Both the position numbers and the translations under genes were made by a program. Below, one piece after another: positions 1-6,990 of a DNA stretch of 15,763 nt. This stretch comes from Proteobacteria bacterium UBA1844 (GTDB lineage: Bacteria > Pseudomonadota > Gammaproteobacteria > Steroidobacterales > Woeseiaceae), in NCBI GenBank assembly GCA_002338615.1, contig DDIS01000052.1, positions 32,894 through 48,656 of the forward strand, given 5' to 3'. The notes below the pieces were generated by a model. It was not told the DNA's origin, did no database searches, and saw only the letters and a list, made by a program, of their open reading frames with translations. Numbering within the stretch: position 1 is the first letter of the stretch; each line of letters opens with the position of its first letter.

Positions 1-50
1 GTAATGGTTGATCGCGGTCCGGTGGTGTAATGGTCGATCGTGGTCCGGCG
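1..50. repeat. Imperfect 26-bp tandem repeat, two copies
   Basis: Positions 1-24 and 27-50 match at 21 of 24 bases; both begin GTAATGGT and contain GGTCCGG, and the copies are offset by 26 bp. The array lies just past the stop codon of the minus-strand DUF7931 gene and may extend beyond the left edge. No hairpin or T-run marks it as a terminator, and no function can be assigned. Confidence 0.6.
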
Positions 51-72
51 CAATGACCGCCGGGAGTTGCGC

Positions 73-570
73 TCAGATGCCGAGTTGGCGGAATTCCGTT
101 TCGACTTCGCTGGCCAGCCAGATCTCGTCAAACATCTTGCCATACAGTCGCGCGACCGCGGGCTCGAACGTATCCACAATGCCTTCCCAGCGATTTGCCT
201 GCAGTCGGTAGACGAGGGCACTTTCGTCCGCAATACAAAACGCCTCGGCATGCGTTCGCAAGTCTTCGCGAACATGACGAAATTCTATGTAGGTATTCAG
301 GCGGCGTCCAAGATGTACCAGGTTGTTGCCATTCTTTATCGCTCGGGTCGGATCTGCGATCAGCACACGAACGCGCGCATAAGCCTGTGATAATACGAGG
401 TGCTTGATGAGTTCCAGAAAATCAGGGTCATCGTAAATGCCGGGCTCGAGATCATGCGTGAAAATAGAAACCCGGCGCTTTGCTTCGCGGGCCACGGCAA
501 TCGCCGCAGCGCGCATCTCATCGCGACTCGAAATTACCCAGCGTTTGTTGTCTTGCAAAGACTCGGTCAT
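73..570 (-). CDS. DUF7931 (phospholipase D-like) domain protein
   Basis: A soluble protein of 165 residues with no signal peptide or membrane segment. The central part, about residues 66-92, reads as a beta strand followed by DPTRAIKNGNNLVHLGRRL and an arginine-rich turn, which resembles the DUF7931 family of gammaproteobacteria, distantly related to the phospholipase D fold. The HxK catalytic signature of true PLD enzymes is not visible, so enzymatic activity should not be assumed. As I recall, DUF7931 is often attached to or beside a GNAT acetyltransferase; here the stretch upstream may contain the remains of one. The ATG at 568-570 follows a weak purine-rich AGAGCG. The gene lies downstream of purB on the same strand, 261 bp away, so co-transcription is possible but not shown. 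Family assignment is by recognition and the role is unknown. Confidence 0.7.
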   Translation of the reverse strand: MTESLQDNKRWVISSRDEMRAAAIAVAREAKRRVSIFTHDLEPGIYDDPDFLELIKHLVLSQAYARVRVLIADPTRAIKNGNNLVHLGRRLNTYIEFRHVREDLRTHAEAFCIADESALVYRLQANRWEGIVDTFEPAVARLYGKMFDEIWLASEVETEFRQLGI

Positions 571-584
571 ATAAATTATTCGCT

Positions 585-806
585 CTAGCCACGAGTTACT
601 GATGGTCGAAAAGAGCTGTGCAATACCAATCTCCAGACTGACATATTACCGGCCACGCGCAGCCGACCGGTGCCAACTGTGTCACGTTTTGCCCGCTCTT
701 GCAGTGTATGAGAACCGTTCGCATCCTTAGCTGCGGCGGGAGTTGCAGAAGGTTTTACGCGTAACGGAATCCGCTGCCGGCGTTTGACATAAAGTTGCAG
801 ATCCAC
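585..806 (-). pseudogene. Possible GNAT acetyltransferase remnant in the purB-DUF7931 gap
   Basis: This 261-bp gap (571-831) contains one GTG-started minus-strand frame of 73 codons. Most of it does not look like a folded protein, but a short stretch (DANGSH, then VGTGRL about 11 residues later) resembles the central strand of GNAT N-acetyltransferases, which often reads VGTGRL followed by a G(R/K)IGRMAV segment. The expected acetyl-CoA loop (R/QxxGxG/A) is absent after it and the frame soon ends. Because DUF7931 is often partnered with a GNAT domain, a decayed acetyltransferase is a reasonable guess. It could equally be non-coding DNA with a chance motif. I saw no tRNA, terminator or convincing promoter here. 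Confidence 0.25.
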
Positions 807-831
807 GACCTGCCGCGGACCCGGTTAATTC

Positions 832-2199
832 TCAAATATCGCGTGCGAGCTCTGCAGCAAGGCCCGTGTAAGTTTCGGGCCGCAGCTCCAGCAGGCGCTT
901 ACGCTCGTCCTCGGGAATTTCGAGCGCGCGGATAAACTCATGCAGCAAGTCTTTGCTTACGGGCTTGCCACGAGTCAGGGCCTTGAGCTTTTCATAGGGG
1001 TCCGGAATGCCGTGACGGCGCATTGCTGTTTGCACGGCCTCTGCGAGAACCTCCCAGGCAGCACTTACGTCAGCCTCTATGACGGTTTTGTTGAGCTGCA
1101 ACTTATCCAGGCCTTGCACCAGGGATTCGAGCGCAATCAACGTGTAGCTCATGGCGACACCAAAATTTCGTTGCACGGTAGAATCCGTCAGATCACGTTG
1201 CCAGCGGGAGATTGGCAGCTTTTCCGCAAAATGGCTGAGTAGTGCGGTCGACATACCGAGATTGCCTTCGGCATTTTCAAAATCAATGGGATTAACCTTG
1301 TGCGGCATGGTTGAGGAGCCAACCTCGCCTTGCGCGACTTTCTGCGTGAAATAACCAAGCGATATATAGCCCCATATATCGCGGCTGAGATCGATCAGTA
1401 TCGTATTGCAGCGAATCAGTGCGTGCATATATTCCGCGGTCCAGTCATGCGGTTCGATCTGGGTCGTGTGCGAGTTTTGCAGCAGGCCAAGAGAATCGAT
1501 GAATCGTGCGCTGATTGCACGCCAGTCTGCGTCCGGGTAAGCGACCAGGTGAGCGTTGAAATTGCCGACAGCGCCATTGAATTTGCCGAAGATCTCTACG
1601 CCGGAGAATTGTTTCTCGGCGCGCAAAAGGCGTGCGAAAAAATTCGCGAATTCCTTGCCCACCGTGGTGGGGCTCGCGGTCTGGCCATGAGTTCGCGACA
1701 ACATCGCGACCGCCGCGTGTTCTTTCGCGAGGGTGCCCAGCCGCGTACGTACTGCACGCAACCTGGGAACAAGGACGTCTTTGCGCGCCGCGCGCAGCAT
1801 CAGGGCATAGGCCAGGTTGTTGATGTCTTCCGAGGTGCAGGCGAAATGCAGGAAATCCTTGAGTTCGGACGATTCGGGCCCATCACCCAGGCGCTCGCGA
1901 ATGAAATACTCGATTGCCTTGACGTCATGCTTGGTCGTCGCCTCAATCGTTTTCACCCGTTCCGCATCGTCGATGGAGAAATTATCGACAATCCGATTCA
2001 ACTGATCCTTGATGATCGAGCTGGGCGGCGCCAGTTCGGCTATGGCTGCTTCATCGGCAAGACATTGCAGCCAGCGAATCTCGATCAGTGTCCGGTAGCG
2101 GATCAGCCCAAATTCGCTGAAGATATCGCGCAGTGCGGCGACCTTGCCAGCATAGCGGCCGTCGGCCGGCGAAATAGCTCTCAGGCTGGAGACTTTCAT
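832..2199 (-). CDS. purB: Adenylosuccinate lyase
   Basis: PurB catalyses two fumarate-releasing steps of purine synthesis: SAICAR to AICAR, and adenylosuccinate to AMP, in the cytosol as a homotetramer. The 455-residue product closely follows E. coli PurB (456 residues). The N-terminus reads SSLRAISPADGRY. Then come TKHDVKAIEYF and FACTSEDINN, the LSRTHGQTASPTT segment with the general-acid histidine, TTQIEPHDW, and the superfamily signature GSSTMPHKVNPIDFEN, whose flexible loop carries the catalytic serine. The frame stays open to 2322, but family length and the conserved start place the initiator at 2197-2199, although the ribosome-binding site there is poor. The gene is head to head with fumC. 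Fumarate released by PurB is a substrate for the FumC encoded next door. Confidence 0.97.
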   Translation of the reverse strand: MKVSSLRAISPADGRYAGKVAALRDIFSEFGLIRYRTLIEIRWLQCLADEAAIAELAPPSSIIKDQLNRIVDNFSIDDAERVKTIEATTKHDVKAIEYFIRERLGDGPESSELKDFLHFACTSEDINNLAYALMLRAARKDVLVPRLRAVRTRLGTLAKEHAAVAMLSRTHGQTASPTTVGKEFANFFARLLRAEKQFSGVEIFGKFNGAVGNFNAHLVAYPDADWRAISARFIDSLGLLQNSHTTQIEPHDWTAEYMHALIRCNTILIDLSRDIWGYISLGYFTQKVAQGEVGSSTMPHKVNPIDFENAEGNLGMSTALLSHFAEKLPISRWQRDLTDSTVQRNFGVAMSYTLIALESLVQGLDKLQLNKTVIEADVSAAWEVLAEAVQTAMRRHGIPDPYEKLKALTRGKPVSKDLLHEFIRALEIPEDERKRLLELRPETYTGLAAELARDI

Positions 2200-2220
2200 G
2201 TGTGGAAAACCAGTGTAGAC

Positions 2221-2232
2221 TTGCGCGCGCAA
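2221..2232. promoter_or_regulatory. Perfect 12-bp palindrome between purB and fumC
   Basis: TTGCGCGCGCAA is a perfect palindrome in the 85-bp gap shared by the divergent purB and fumC genes, 22 bp from the purB start and 52 bp from the fumC start. Its left half (TTGCGC) could also act as a weak -35 box toward fumC. It does not match the PurR consensus (GCAAACGTTTGC type). An operator is plausible; a GC-rich chance palindrome is not excluded. Confidence 0.35.
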
Positions 2233-2284
2233 AGCGCGAATCATACACGATTGCGACGAATATAGAGACGAGGACAACGACGCA

Positions 2285-3673
2285 ATGACAGACAGTAAGT
2301 ATCGGAAGGAAAAGGACAGCATGGGCGAACTCGAGGTTCCGGCCGATGCGCTCTGGGGTGCTCAGACGCAGCGCGCCGTGGAGAACTTTCCCATCAGTGG
2401 CCTGACAATGCCGCGCCAGTTCATTGCTGCGCTGGGATTGGTTAAATGGGCGGCGGCGGGTGCGAATGCAGAGCTAGGCTTGCTGCAGAACTCGATCGCC
2501 ATTGCGATCCAGCACGCCGCGCTCGCGGTTGCCGAGGGCAAGCACGACAAGGAATTCCCGATCGATGTTTTTCAAACGGGTTCGGGTACCAGCTCCAACA
2601 TGAATGCGAATGAAGTCATCGCACATCTTGCTACCGCGGCATTGGGTAAGGATGTTCACCCCAATGATCATGTCAATATGTGTCAAAGCAGCAACGATGT
2701 CATACCGAGCTGCATCCATGTGAGCGCAGCACTAGCCATCGCAAACGTATTGTTACCGGCCCTGCAACATCTTTCGGCCACGCTGGAGGACAAGGCGGAA
2801 GAATGTGGTGCTATTGTCAAAACCGGTCGTACCCACCTGATGGATGCGATGCCGGTGACGCTGGGACAGGAACTCCGCGGCTGGCGTGCACAAATCGATC
2901 TCGGGTCTGAGCGGCTGCAAGAGACCATGAAGCGGCTTACTGAAATCGCGCAGGGTGGTACTGCTGTCGGGACCGGCATCAATGCACACCCGAAATTCGG
3001 CAACAAAGTCGCCGTTTTGCTTGGCGAGCACACGGGGCTGGAATTTGCATCCGCGGCGTCCAAATTCGCCAGCATGGGTAGCCTGGATACGGTCGTCGAA
3101 GTGTCCGGACAGCTACGCGTGCTGGCTGTCAGTCTGAGCAAAATTGCGAATGACCTCCGATGGATGAATTCGGGTCCTCTGGCCGGCCTCGGCGAAATTG
3201 CATTGCCGGCGTTGCAACCGGGCTCGAGCATCATGCCGGGCAAAGTGAACCCGGTTATTCCTGAAGCGGTTGCAATGGTTGCTGCCCAGGTTGTTGGTAA
3301 CGACGCCTGTATCGCCATGGCGGGTCAGTCAGGCAATTTCCAGCTGAACGTCATGCTGCCGGTCGTTGCCTACAACCTCCTGCAGAGCATCGAACTGCTC
3401 GCGAATGCGTCAATGAGCCTTGCTGACAAGGCGATTGCGGGGTTCACGGTCAATGCTGACAATATTAACAGCGCGCTTGATCGGAACCCGATCCTGGTGA
3501 CAGCGCTGAATCCGGTAATCGGCTACGAAACCGGCGCAGCCGTGGCCAAGAAAGCGTACAAGGAAGGCCGTTCGGTGAAAGAAGTAGCCAGGGAAATGAC
3601 TGACCTTACGGATGATGAACTGGATCGCCTGTTGGATCCGGCAGCCTTGACCGAAGGCGGCATCAAACACTAG
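2285..3673 (+). CDS. fumC: Class II fumarate hydratase
   Basis: FumC is the iron-independent fumarase that interconverts fumarate and L-malate in the TCA cycle, a cytosolic homotetramer. At 462 residues it has the normal length. Visible motifs are the substrate loop GSGTSSNMNANE (about 99-110), QSSNDVIPS (134-142), GRTHLMDAMPVTLGQE (181-196) with the active-site His184, and the superfamily signature GSSIMPGKVNP (313-323) with the catalytic serine at 314/315. The ATG at 2285 has a GAGG about 11 nt upstream. It is the first gene of an apparent fumC-nudix-mazG unit (gaps of 14 and 10 bp) and diverges from purB. An aspartase is less likely because the N-terminal and active-site motifs read as fumarase. 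Confidence 0.96.
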   Translation: MTDSKYRKEKDSMGELEVPADALWGAQTQRAVENFPISGLTMPRQFIAALGLVKWAAAGANAELGLLQNSIAIAIQHAALAVAEGKHDKEFPIDVFQTGSGTSSNMNANEVIAHLATAALGKDVHPNDHVNMCQSSNDVIPSCIHVSAALAIANVLLPALQHLSATLEDKAEECGAIVKTGRTHLMDAMPVTLGQELRGWRAQIDLGSERLQETMKRLTEIAQGGTAVGTGINAHPKFGNKVAVLLGEHTGLEFASAASKFASMGSLDTVVEVSGQLRVLAVSLSKIANDLRWMNSGPLAGLGEIALPALQPGSSIMPGKVNPVIPEAVAMVAAQVVGNDACIAMAGQSGNFQLNVMLPVVAYNLLQSIELLANASMSLADKAIAGFTVNADNINSALDRNPILVTALNPVIGYETGAAVAKKAYKEGRSVKEVAREMTDLTDDELDRLLDPAALTEGGIKH

Positions 3674-3687
3674 GCGCCGAACAAGCA

Positions 3688-4320
3688 ATGACCTCGATCA
3701 AGAAACCGACGATTGCGTTATTGCGCGATCGCCTCCAGCACACTCGCCCTGCGGCCAGTCCCACGGACGTGGTCCTGCCGCCAGGCAGTTCCCACTGGCC
3801 CACGGCAGTGCTCGAACACTTGACCGGCACTTTAAAGCCGGCGGGCGTATTGATCCCGGTGTTTGACCGTAAGTCCGGGTTGACAGTACTCCTGACGCAA
3901 CGCTCGTCTGCCCTCCGGCTCCATGCCGGGCAAATCAGCTTCCCGGGCGGCAGTATGGAGGAGGGCGACGCGGATATAACCAGCACCGCGTTACGCGAGA
4001 CCTATGAGGAGGTTGGCATTGAGCCCGACAAGGTATCTGTACTCGGGCACCTGACTGCGATGCCGACCGTCACCGGTTTTGCGGTAACGCCGGTCGTCGG
4101 ACAGGTCGCCAGCAAGGCAATCGTTCATATCGACCGCTCGGAGGTCGAGTTTGCCTTCGAAGTGCCGTTGTCCTACTTGCTCGACAAGAGCAATGCGCGG
4201 GCGACGGAACGCGAGGTCAACGGCCAGATGATCCCGATCATGGAGTTTCAGTTCGAGCGTCACAGGATTTGGGGTGCCACGGCGCATATGCTGGTAAAAC
4301 TCAGAGAACTTCTTGTATAA
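3688..4320 (+). CDS. CoA-diphosphatase-type Nudix hydrolase (NudL-like)
   Basis: A 210-residue Nudix protein of the CoA pyrophosphatase group, whose characterised members cleave CoA and its derivatives to phosphopantetheine and 3',5'-ADP. The diagnostic segment LLTQRSSALRLHAGQISFPG (about 68-87) is the UPF0035/NudL signature, followed by the Nudix helix ALRETYEEVGI (101-111), where E104, E107 and E108 would bind the divalent metal. Spacing between the GG pair and this helix differs slightly from the canonical Nudix box, as is common in this subfamily. No signal peptide. The start lies 14 bp after fumC and the stop 10 bp before mazG, so translational coupling is likely. Substrate is inferred from family; CoA or acyl-CoA is the best guess. 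Confidence 0.88.
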   Translation: MTSIKKPTIALLRDRLQHTRPAASPTDVVLPPGSSHWPTAVLEHLTGTLKPAGVLIPVFDRKSGLTVLLTQRSSALRLHAGQISFPGGSMEEGDADITSTALRETYEEVGIEPDKVSVLGHLTAMPTVTGFAVTPVVGQVASKAIVHIDRSEVEFAFEVPLSYLLDKSNARATEREVNGQMIPIMEFQFERHRIWGATAHMLVKLRELLV

Positions 4321-4330
4321 ATAACAAGTT

Positions 4331-5116
4331 ATGAGGCCTATCGATAAATTACTTGAAATCATGGCGACGCTTCGCAACCCGGAATCCGGATGCCCCTGGG
4401 ACCTTCGACAGGACTTCGCATCGATCGCGCCCTACACCATCGAGGAAGCCTATGAAGTCAGCGATGCGATCGAACGCGGTGACATGGATAGCCTGCGCGG
4501 CGAACTGGGCGATTTGTTGTTCCAGGTGGTGTTTCACGCACGCATGGCCGAGGAGGCTGAGCTGTTCGACTTCGACGATGTGGCGACGGACATCAGTGAG
4601 AAAATGATTCGGCGACACCCGCACCTGTTTGGGGACGATGATGAACGCAAGGCCGGCAAAGTCGCTGGCAGCTGGGATGCGATCAAGGCAGCGGAACGTT
4701 CGCAGGACCCGGACCAAAGCGCCCTGGCGGGGATAGCGGAGGCAATTCCGGCGCTCATGCGTGCACGCAAGCTTGGGCTGAGAGCGAGTGGGGTTGGCTT
4801 CGACTGGCCCGACCGCGAGGGTGTCCGCAATAAAATTGTCGAAGAGATTGGCGAACTAGAAGAAGCTATTGGCAACCGTGACAGCGCCCATATCAGGGAA
4901 GAATTCGGCGATTTGCTCTTTTCAGTGGTGAATCTTGCGCGGCACCTGGAGGTGGATCCGGAAGACGCGCTGCTAAAGGCCAATCGCAAGTTCGAGCGAC
5001 GATTCCGGGACATGGAGGCAGCCGTCGTGCGGTCCGGGCGCAGCCTGCAAAAGCTTTCCGAGGTGGACCTCGAGCACGAATGGCACGCAGCGAAAAAGCG
5101 CCTGAGCGCGGGCTAG
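4331..5116 (+). CDS. mazG: Nucleoside triphosphate pyrophosphohydrolase MazG
   Basis: MazG hydrolyses (d)NTPs to NMP plus pyrophosphate, a cytosolic all-alpha enzyme linked to nucleotide-pool cleaning and, in E. coli, to ppGpp decline during starvation. The 261-residue protein has the two tandem MazG domains of the E. coli enzyme (263 residues). The first has CPWD (21-24), EEAYE (38-42) and ELGDLLFQ (58-65). The second has GFDW (156-159), EEIGELEE (171-178) and EFGDLLFSVVN (191-201). The glutamate/aspartate sets that bind Mg2+ are intact in both. The ATG is 10 bp after the Nudix stop with only a weak ribosome-binding site, which suggests coupling to the upstream gene. No mazEF toxin-antitoxin genes are nearby, so it belongs with housekeeping clean-up functions here. 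Confidence 0.95.
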   Translation: MRPIDKLLEIMATLRNPESGCPWDLRQDFASIAPYTIEEAYEVSDAIERGDMDSLRGELGDLLFQVVFHARMAEEAELFDFDDVATDISEKMIRRHPHLFGDDDERKAGKVAGSWDAIKAAERSQDPDQSALAGIAEAIPALMRARKLGLRASGVGFDWPDREGVRNKIVEEIGELEEAIGNRDSAHIREEFGDLLFSVVNLARHLEVDPEDALLKANRKFERRFRDMEAAVVRSGRSLQKLSEVDLEHEWHAAKKRLSAG

Positions 5117-5185
5117 CGCCGGCCAGCTGCCTGCGTGGTTTTGTTCAGCATGGATTCAGTGGTCAACGCCTAATCTTGCCTCCAG

Positions 5186-5203
5186 GCTGACAAAAGGGTC
5201 AGC
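5186..5203. promoter_or_regulatory. Hairpin upstream of the glycine-zipper gene
   Basis: GCTGAC, a six-base AAAAGG loop, and GTCAGC form a perfect 6-bp stem ending 22 bp before the ATG at 5226. No T-run follows, so it is not an obvious terminator for the mazG operon. It could be an operator or a structure in the 5' leader; a chance inverted repeat is also possible. Confidence 0.3.
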
Positions 5204-5225
5204 GAATGCAGGGATGGGCAGATAA

Positions 5226-5777
5226 ATGGCTGGTAAATACGTAATTAGTACAGCGCGTACGATCCTCACTCTGGCCGTGCTCGGTTTTTCGATACCGGTG
5301 ATGGCCGACAATTCCGGGGCGCAGTACGACTATGCGAAGGTAATTAGCGTGGACCCCATTCGTCGTTTTGTGACGGTCAGAACGCCGGTTCGTGAATGCT
5401 GGCAGGAAGAGGAGCGCTACGTGGTCGAGCGAGCCGCTCCTGGAACAGCCGCCAGTACCTTTCTCGGCGCAATTATAGGTGGCGTGGTTGGAAACCAGTT
5501 TGGCAGTGGCAGCGGCAATAATGCCGCAACGGCTGCCGGCGCAATGATAGGCGCGGCCGTCGGTAACAGCACGGCGCAGCGCCGTTACGGTTATCAATCT
5601 GAGGAGTACAGCCGCCCGGTCGAGCGTTGCGAGACGCGTACGCGGGAGCACCGCGAGGAGCGAATCGACGGCTACCGGGTGGTGTACAAGTATCGCGGGC
5701 AAAAGTACGCGACCCGCATGCCCTACGACCCGGGCCGCGAACTGCGGGTGCGGGTCGATGTGCGTCCCGCGCCATAA
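5226..5777 (+). CDS. Glycine-zipper 2TM envelope protein
   Basis: A 183-residue exported protein. Residues 1-27 form a signal peptide ending VMA. A glycine-zipper hairpin spans about 79-115 (GAIIGGVVGNQFG, then GAMIGAAVGN), the repeated GxxxG pattern of the Rick_17kDa_Anti/glycine-zipper 2TM family. These proteins insert in or line the outer membrane or periplasm; most have no defined biochemical role. There is no lipobox cysteine. Two cysteines flank the zipper (C58 in RECWQ and C135 in VERCETR) and could form a disulfide in the periplasm. The C-terminal part is basic and tyrosine-rich (YRVVYKYRGQKYATRMPYDPG). It precedes the PepSY and two-component genes in the same orientation, so it may be a regulon member or a cotranscribed partner; that link is inference. 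Confidence 0.85.
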   Translation: MAGKYVISTARTILTLAVLGFSIPVMADNSGAQYDYAKVISVDPIRRFVTVRTPVRECWQEEERYVVERAAPGTAASTFLGAIIGGVVGNQFGSGSGNNAATAAGAMIGAAVGNSTAQRRYGYQSEEYSRPVERCETRTREHREERIDGYRVVYKYRGQKYATRMPYDPGRELRVRVDVRPAP

Positions 5778-5948
5778 GTGACAACCCGGACTGTGCGTTC
5801 CGACATTGCAATCGCCAAAGTCTCGTACGACACTTTGCGCGGCGCCACAGTCAGCAGCGCCGGCGGATCGGCCTCGTGCGCCGTCCGGGCTCAGGAGTCC
5901 CGGCATTTACAGAGCGATGACAATGATATGCAACAAGACTACAGGTTC

Positions 5949-6278
5949 ATGAAAATCGGTCGAACCGGGCCGTTGCTGCTGTTGTGGTTGGCGGCATGTG
6001 CATGCTTGTCGACACATGCCGAGGCGGCATATCGAGCACCGCCACAAGAATCCGTTATCGTGTTCGAAGGCGACGCGCACGCGGAATTCGAGTTGACCCG
6101 CGATGATGGCATGACGCTCTCCGAGGCCGTGGATTCGGTGCGTCGCCGGGGCAACGTGGAGCGGATCATCAGCGCCGAAACCCGAGTCAGTGGTGGACGT
6201 GAAGTGCATGTGATCCGCTTCATGACCAGGGACGGCAAAGTAAAGACCGAGAAAATAGCGGGCCAGGCTCGCAATTAG
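5949..6278 (+). CDS. Exported PepSY-like small protein
   Basis: A 109-residue protein with an N-terminal export signal. Residues 1-26 are hydrophobic and end AEA, suiting signal peptidase I; LAAC at 14-17 also matches a lipobox, so a lipoprotein is possible. The remainder (about 45-108) has the PepSY-like layout: a short strand, a helix (LSEAVDSVRRRG), then strands VERIISAETRV, EVHVIRFMTRDGKVKTEKI. PepSY proteins in the periplasm are often encoded beside PhoP/PhoQ-type systems and are thought to influence sensor kinases or proteases. The frame is open back to a GTG at 5778 directly after the previous stop, but that 57-residue extension has no features and would bury the signal peptide. ATG 5928 is an alternative start. 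The regulator gene begins 17 bp downstream. Confidence 0.75.
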   Translation: MKIGRTGPLLLLWLAACACLSTHAEAAYRAPPQESVIVFEGDAHAEFELTRDDGMTLSEAVDSVRRRGNVERIISAETRVSGGREVHVIRFMTRDGKVKTEKIAGQARN

Positions 6279-6295
6279 TTCAGTGAGGTAGCGCC

Positions 6296-6982
6296 ATGAG
6301 ATTATTGATAATCGAAGACGACGCAACCCTGCGCGATGGCCTGGCGCAGCGCTTCAAAGCTGATGGATTTGCGGTGGACCTGGCCGCGGATGGGCGCGAA
6401 GGTCTGTATCGCGCCACCGAATACCCGGTTGACCTTGCGATCATCGATCTGGGTCTGCCACAGATTTCCGGCCTCGAAATTATTCAGAAAGCCCGGGCGG
6501 CGGGTAAGACGTTTCCGATCCTCGTGTTAACGGCCAGGGATCGCTGGCAGGACAAGGTGGACGGGCTCGGCGCGGGTGCCGACGACTACGTGGTCAAGCC
6601 ATTTCATTTTGAGGAAGTCAGTGCACGGGTAAACGCCCTGCTCCGCAGGTCGGGCGGCTGGGCATCGTCGATTCTCGAAGCAGGGCCGATACAACTCGAC
6701 CTTTCGCGCCAGGAAGTCAAGGTCAATGATGCAAGCACGGAGCTTACGAGCTTCGAGTACAAGATTATCGAATACCTGATGGTGCGAGCCGGCGACGTCA
6801 TTTCAAAAAGCGAGTTGACCGATCGCCTTTACGATCAGGACTTCGAACGGGACAGCAATGTCATCGAAGTCTTCATCGGTCGATTGCGCAAAAAGCTGGA
6901 CCCCAACAACGACATTAAACCCATCGAAACGTTACGTGGCCGCGGCTACAGATTTGCGCTGGAACGCAAGCAGTCCGCCTGA
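6296..6982 (+). CDS. OmpR/PhoP-family response regulator
   Basis: A 228-residue DNA-binding regulator. The receiver domain (1 to about 115) has the acidic pocket E7, D8, D9, the phosphate-accepting D51 in IIDLGLP, T79 and K101 in VVKPFHFEE. The winged-helix output domain (about 125-223) contains LTSFEYKIIEYL and the recognition-helix region SNVIEVFIGRLRKKLD, ending RGRGYRF. The stretch TARDRWQDKVDGLGAGADDY is typical of PhoP. TGAGGT lies 6 bp before the ATG, a good ribosome-binding site. It is followed 8 bp later by its histidine kinase and preceded by the PepSY gene, so the three genes probably form one operon. The signal and regulon cannot be read from sequence; Mg2+, cationic peptides or envelope stress are guesses based on PhoP relatives. 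Confidence 0.94.
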   Translation: MRLLIIEDDATLRDGLAQRFKADGFAVDLAADGREGLYRATEYPVDLAIIDLGLPQISGLEIIQKARAAGKTFPILVLTARDRWQDKVDGLGAGADDYVVKPFHFEEVSARVNALLRRSGGWASSILEAGPIQLDLSRQEVKVNDASTELTSFEYKIIEYLMVRAGDVISKSELTDRLYDQDFERDSNVIEVFIGRLRKKLDPNNDIKPIETLRGRGYRFALERKQSA

Positions 6983-6990
6983 TACCGGAT

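Noticed and set aside
715..730. GTTCGCATCC as a tRNA T-loop
   Set aside because: The flanking bases do not form the 5-bp T stem, and no acceptor, D or anticodon arms can be drawn around it.
1330..2265. Long open frame of about 311 codons on the plus strand opposite purB
   Set aside because: It lies wholly antisense to the well-conserved purB gene, its product resembles no family I know, and its Arg/Cys/Phe-rich composition is that of a shadow frame.
2200..2322. 41-residue N-terminal extension of PurB
   Set aside because: E. coli PurB begins at the equivalent of the ATG at 2199, and the extension would consume the whole purB-fumC promoter region.
4331..5116. mazG as part of a toxin-antitoxin or defence module
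   Set aside because: The two-domain housekeeping form sits after fumC and a Nudix gene, with no MazE/MazF-like or nuclease genes nearby.
5841..5861. GGCGC...GCGCC inverted repeat as a terminator after the glycine-zipper gene
   Set aside because: The loop is 11 nt, the stem only 5 bp, and no T-run follows; such repeats are expected by chance at this GC content.
5778..5948. 57-residue extension of the PepSY protein from GTG 5778
   Set aside because: It would place a typical signal peptide in the middle of the protein and shows no domain; two ATGs (5928, 5949) directly precede the signal peptide.
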